This document shows, one piece after another, positions 5,028-8,217 of a DNA stretch of 8,217 nucleotides (positions are counted from its first letter, which is position 1; the number at the start of each line of letters is the position of its first letter). Under the pieces are notes generated by a model. It did not search any database, was not told where the DNA came from, and saw nothing but the letters and a program-made list of their open reading frames with translations. Source of the stretch: Actinomycetes bacterium (GTDB lineage: Bacteria; Actinomycetota; Actinomycetes; JAJYSQ01); the NCBI GenBank assembly GCA_021793495.1, contig JAJYSQ010000046.1:1-8217 (forward strand), in the 5' to 3' direction. The position numbers were made by a program, and so were the translations under genes.

Positions 5028-7357
5028 TTGAGCAGGTCGGCCAGAGCATCCCGCGCAAGGAGGACCACCGGCTCCTGACCGGGCAGGGGACCTTCGGTGC
5101 GGACGCCCAGTTCCCCCGCATGCTTCGCGCGCGCGTCGTGCGCTCGCCGGTCGCGCACGGGAGGATCGCGGGGATCGATACCACGGCGGCCCGCGCACTG
5201 CCGGGTGTCGTGGACGTTGTCACCGCCGCGGACCTGCCGTCCGACCTGCGCATACCGGTGCGGATCAAGGTGCAGGATATCGACCTCGACGACCATTTGC
5301 AGCCGGTGCTGGCCAGGACGGACGTCCGGTACGTCGGCGAGCCGGTCGCCGTCGTCGTCGCGGAGGACGCTTACGTCGCGGAGGACGCCGCCCAGCTGGT
5401 GGTTGTCGACATCGACGAAGAGAACATCATAATCGACATGGACGACGCGTTGGACCAGCACACGATCGCGGACTTCCACCTCGGGTTCGGCGACGTCGAG
5501 TCCGCTTTCACCGCTGCCAAACACGTTGTGGCACTGGACTTCTCCGTCGGGCGGCACAGTGCCATACCGATGGAGACGCGCGCTCTCACGGTGGACTACG
5601 CGGCCGGGACCGACTCGATGGAGGTCTACGGAGCCACAAAGGTGCCCGTGTTCAACCGGCGGGTGCTCGCCGGGATGCTGCAGATGGACGAGAGCGCGAT
5701 CCGCATGCGCGCTGTCGATACGGGCGGTGCCTTCGGGGTACGAGGCGAGTTCTACCCGGAGGATTTCCTGGTCCCCTGGCTGGCGCGGCGGCTGCGTCGA
5801 GCGGTCGCCTGGGTCGAGGACCGCGCCGAGCACTTCGTGGCCATCAACCACTCGCGCGAGCAGCGGCACCACCTTGAGGTCGCGTTCGACGACGAGGGCA
5901 TCATCCTCGGTCTGCGCGCCGACGTGCGTCACGACAACGGCGCCTACGTGCGCACGCACGGCATCATCGTCCCGGAGCTGACGCTCGCGATGCTGCCCGG
6001 TCCGTACCGGGTGCCGGCCTACGACGGCCGGGTCAGGGTGGTGCTGACGAACAAGACGCCCTGCGGCACCTATCGCGCGCCCGGACGGTTCGAGGGGACG
6101 GCCGCGCGCGAGCAGCTGCTGGACCTCGCGGCCGCGACCCTCGGCATTGGCCGGGTCGAGATTCGGCGCAAGAACCTGCTCACCAGCGCGGAGCTGCCGC
6201 ACGCGCGCGCGATGAGCACCCTTGGCACTGACATCGTCCTGGACTCCGGCGACTACGTCGGGCTGTTCGACCGCGCGCTGGCGCGGGTTGACGAGCTCGG
6301 GTGGAACGACCTGCGCGAGCGGGGTCGGGCCGAGGGCCGGCGACTCGGACTGGGTGTCTGCGCCTTCCTGGAGAAGAGCGGCCTGGGCCCGCACGAGACC
6401 GCCGACGTGCAGATCACGAACACTGGTCGGATCCGCGTCCACTCAGGCGGTACGTCTCTCGGGCAGGGCATCGAGACCGTCTTGGCGCAGATCGCCGCCG
6501 ACCAGTTCGGCGTCTCGGCCGACCTGGTGGACGTGGTCAATGGAGACACCCTGCTGCAGCCGTACGGCGCCGGGTCCTGGGCGAGCCGGTCGACGGTCCT
6601 GTCGGGAAACGCGGTGCGCGGAGCCGGCCGGGAGGTGGCGGACCGACTGCGTGACCTGGGCTCCCAGATGCTCGAGTCTGCTCCGGAAGACCTTGAGGTC
6701 GCGGACGGCGTCGTCCGGGTGCGCGGTACGACGACGAATGCGGTGAGCCTGGCGCAGGTCTGGCAGGCCGCGCAGCCTGGTAGTCGCTGGCTCCGGCCGG
6801 ATGAACCGGCCGGACTCGCTGCGCGACACCGGTTCTCGGTGGACCACATGACCTACCCGTACGGCGTGCACGTGGGCCTGGTCGAGGTCGACCCGGGCAC
6901 CGGAGGCGTCACGGTGCTGCGGTACCTCATCGCCTACGAGGTCGGTCGCGCCGTAAACCCGGCGCTGGTCGAGGGCCAGCTGCGAGGTGGCATGTCGCAG
7001 GGCTTGGGTGGTGCGCTGCTCGAGCAGTTCCGGTACGACCAGTCCGGTCAACCGCAGACCACCACGTTCATAGACTATCTGATGCCCACCGCGTCGGAGG
7101 TCCCCGTCGTCGAGGTGGTGCTGCGTGAGGATGCGCCCGCCACGACGAACCCGATCGGTGCCCGCGGCGCCGGGGAGGGCGGCCTGACTGGTACAGGTGC
7201 GGCGCTCGCGAGTGCGGTGAGCGACGCGCTAGGTCTCACATCGATGGATGCGCTGCCGATGGACCCGGCGTTCCTGGTCCAGGCGCTTGCTACAGCCGCC
7301 AATGGGGTCGAGAGGTTGGCGTCTCAAGTCAACCACTACGAAGTAGTCTGTGAGTAA
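5024..7357 (+). CDS. Molybdenum hydroxylase molybdopterin-binding (large) subunit 2
   Basis: This 777-residue protein is a second large subunit, clearly from a different subfamily than the first. The hammerhead domain starts with SIPRKEDHRLLTGQGTFGAD. Cofactor segments are DTGGAFGVR (232-240), TYRAPGRFE in the active-site loop (349-357), GQGIET (480-485), GSWASRS (517-523) and GARGAGEGG (712-720) with the catalytic Glu718. Compared with the usual GGGFGxK, this protein has Ala236 and Arg240, the latter a conservative change from Lys. Because Glu718 and the pterin-binding segments are kept, I infer an active enzyme rather than a relic. ATG 5024 overlaps the small-subunit stop as ATGA and is preceded only by a weak GGTGA, so translation probably depends on coupling. 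It may form an alternative enzyme with the same small and FAD subunits, or a mixed complex with subunit 1. The substrate is unknown. Confidence 0.93.
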   Translation: MIEQVGQSIPRKEDHRLLTGQGTFGADAQFPRMLRARVVRSPVAHGRIAGIDTTAARALPGVVDVVTAADLPSDLRIPVRIKVQDIDLDDHLQPVLARTDVRYVGEPVAVVVAEDAYVAEDAAQLVVVDIDEENIIIDMDDALDQHTIADFHLGFGDVESAFTAAKHVVALDFSVGRHSAIPMETRALTVDYAAGTDSMEVYGATKVPVFNRRVLAGMLQMDESAIRMRAVDTGGAFGVRGEFYPEDFLVPWLARRLRRAVAWVEDRAEHFVAINHSREQRHHLEVAFDDEGIILGLRADVRHDNGAYVRTHGIIVPELTLAMLPGPYRVPAYDGRVRVVLTNKTPCGTYRAPGRFEGTAAREQLLDLAAATLGIGRVEIRRKNLLTSAELPHARAMSTLGTDIVLDSGDYVGLFDRALARVDELGWNDLRERGRAEGRRLGLGVCAFLEKSGLGPHETADVQITNTGRIRVHSGGTSLGQGIETVLAQIAADQFGVSADLVDVVNGDTLLQPYGAGSWASRSTVLSGNAVRGAGREVADRLRDLGSQMLESAPEDLEVADGVVRVRGTTTNAVSLAQVWQAAQPGSRWLRPDEPAGLAARHRFSVDHMTYPYGVHVGLVEVDPGTGGVTVLRYLIAYEVGRAVNPALVEGQLRGGMSQGLGGALLEQFRYDQSGQPQTTTFIDYLMPTASEVPVVEVVLREDAPATTNPIGARGAGEGGLTGTGAALASAVSDALGLTSMDALPMDPAFLVQALATAANGVERLASQVNHYEVVCE

Positions 7358-7424
7358 CGTGACTGGGTCGCTATCGAGCAGGGGGTGCCAACTGCGTACA
7401 GGAGCCGTAGGCCGTATCACTGCG

Positions 7425-8066
7425 ATGCAGTACTCGTCCAAGAGTGACATCGTCTGTGCGATGCTGCGCGAGCTGATCATCACTGGCGAGCTCTCGTCCG
7501 GCGAGGCCTTGCGCCAGCGTGACCTGGCGACCCGCTTCGGCGTGAGCCAGACGCCGGTGCGTGAGGCCTTGCGCCGGTTGGAGTCCGAGGGCCTGGTCGT
7601 CAACGACACACATCGAGGCGCCACCGTGATCGAGTCGCGCAGCGGTGCGATCGAAGACAACGCGCAGATCAGGGCGACCCTGGAGTCGCTCGGCGCGCGA
7701 CTGGCCGCACGTACCATCACCGTCGACCAGCTTGAGGTGCTGCGAGAGCTCAACGGTGAGATGACTGCACTGCCCGAGGGCGACCTCCACTACGCGGCCC
7801 TGAACCGCGAGTTCCACTTCACGGTCTACGAGTCCGCCGGCTCGCCGATGTTGCTGTCCATGATGCGACTGCTGTGGCAGGCCATGCCAGACGGGCCGAA
7901 GGTGACCCGTTCCGATGCCGAGTCGGCCCGCCAGCACGAGGGCATCATCGAGGCCCTTGCGGCCGGCGACGCAGAGCTGGCCGCCGGTCGGACGAACGGG
8001 CACATCCTGGGCAGCGAGCACCTGCAGTCGGAGCGGACCGGCAGGTCCAGCCCCGACCCTGCCTGA
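7425..8066 (+). CDS. GntR-family transcriptional regulator, FCD subgroup
   Basis: This encodes 213 residues from ATG 7425. Residues 6-60 form the winged helix-turn-helix, with the hallmark LRQRDLATRFGVSQTPVREA followed by LRRLESEGLV. The C-terminal FCD ligand domain shows the expected metal or effector residues: Asn127 and His131 (NREFH), His171 (RQHEGI) and His193 (NGHI). The first is Asn instead of the more common Asp. Such proteins usually bind a pathway intermediate, often a carboxylic acid, and release DNA. GTG 7350 is an alternative start that overlaps the previous gene by 8 bp and gives 238 residues. I prefer 7425 because the extra 25 residues do not resemble the family and use codons unlike the rest (CTA, AGG, GGA, GTA). 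Neither start has a good ribosome site. The gene closes the operon and is the likely controller of the inverted repeat at 1196-1210. Confidence 0.9.
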   Translation: MQYSSKSDIVCAMLRELIITGELSSGEALRQRDLATRFGVSQTPVREALRRLESEGLVVNDTHRGATVIESRSGAIEDNAQIRATLESLGARLAARTITVDQLEVLRELNGEMTALPEGDLHYAALNREFHFTVYESAGSPMLLSMMRLLWQAMPDGPKVTRSDAESARQHEGIIEALAAGDAELAAGRTNGHILGSEHLQSERTGRSSPDPA

Positions 8067-8077
8067 CCCGCGGCAGG
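8058..8077. terminator. Possible hairpin between convergent genes
   Basis: CCTGCC (8058-8063) and GGCAGG (8072-8077) are perfect complements around an 8-base loop that contains the regulator's stop codon. It lies between the regulator and a probable convergent gene, a reasonable place for termination. There is no T-tract on either strand and the stem is only 6 bp, so this is weak. Confidence 0.25.
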
Positions 8078-8104
8078 TCTGCAGCACGCGCTCGACCGGC
8101 GGAG

Positions 8105-8217
8105 TCAGGCGCCCTCTACCAAGGCCTCCTGCGCGGACCCTCCGGCTGGTCCACCGACACCGAGCAGCCGGAGCAGGCGAACGCTGTCGATGCGCAGTGC
8201 CTCGGGGTCATCCGCGG
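8105..8217 (-). CDS. Probable C-terminal end of an unidentified gene (partial)
   Basis: On the minus strand an open frame enters from the window edge and ends at TGA (8107-8105). It encodes 36 residues, including the segments DDPEALRIDSVRLLRLL and QEALVEGA. The upstream half has the GC-rich third positions typical of the neighbouring genes and reads as a charged amphipathic helix. I do not recognise the family from so short a piece. It would converge on the regulator gene with 38 bp between stops. The frame could be open by chance in such GC-rich DNA. Confidence 0.45.
   Translation of the reverse strand, partial: ADDPEALRIDSVRLLRLLGVGGPAGGSAQEALVEGA

Noticed and set aside
4943..6442. A 499-residue open frame on the minus strand, antisense to the small subunit end and large subunit 2
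   Set aside because: Same reason: a GC-driven shadow with no domain and no sensible start, fully overlapped by well-supported genes.

Overview
The window looks like chromosomal DNA from a high-GC actinobacterium. Coding regions strongly prefer G or C at the third codon position, genes start with GTG as well as ATG, and several genes overlap by the ATGA stop/start arrangement common in that phylum. I cannot name the genus.

Layout: (1) Positions 3-311 hold the C-terminal remnant of an IS1634-like transposase, cut by the window edge. It is damaged by a 14-bp tandem repeat expansion and probably by an internal deletion. Positions 312-449 hold nothing I can assign. (2) Positions 450-1175, minus strand, encode a divergent crotonase (enoyl-CoA hydratase/isomerase) superfamily protein that lacks both catalytic glutamates of the classical hydratase. 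(3) Positions 1176-1234 are a short, AT-rich divergent control region with a perfect 15-bp inverted repeat. (4) Positions 1235-7357, plus strand, are a tightly coupled operon for a molybdenum hydroxylase of the xanthine dehydrogenase/CO dehydrogenase family. Its order is FAD subunit, large subunit 1, [2Fe-2S] subunit, large subunit 2. (5) Positions 7425-8066 encode a GntR regulator of the FCD subgroup. (6) Positions 8105-8217, minus strand, are probably the C-terminal end of another gene running in from the right.

How it may work together: electrons from hydroxylation at a molybdenum-pterin site in a large subunit would pass through the two [2Fe-2S] clusters of the small subunit to FAD in the medium subunit. 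Two different large subunits, each with the conserved active-site Glu, share one small and one medium subunit. This suggests either two enzymes with different substrates or one mixed complex. The GntR/FCD protein is the obvious candidate to bind the inverted repeat and control both the operon and the divergent crotonase gene, which points to a small inducible catabolic module. The substrate cannot be read from the sequence. Neither large subunit carries the Cys-containing active-site loop of true (form I) CO dehydrogenase, so CO oxidation is unlikely. No molybdenum cofactor insertion or maturation genes lie in the window.
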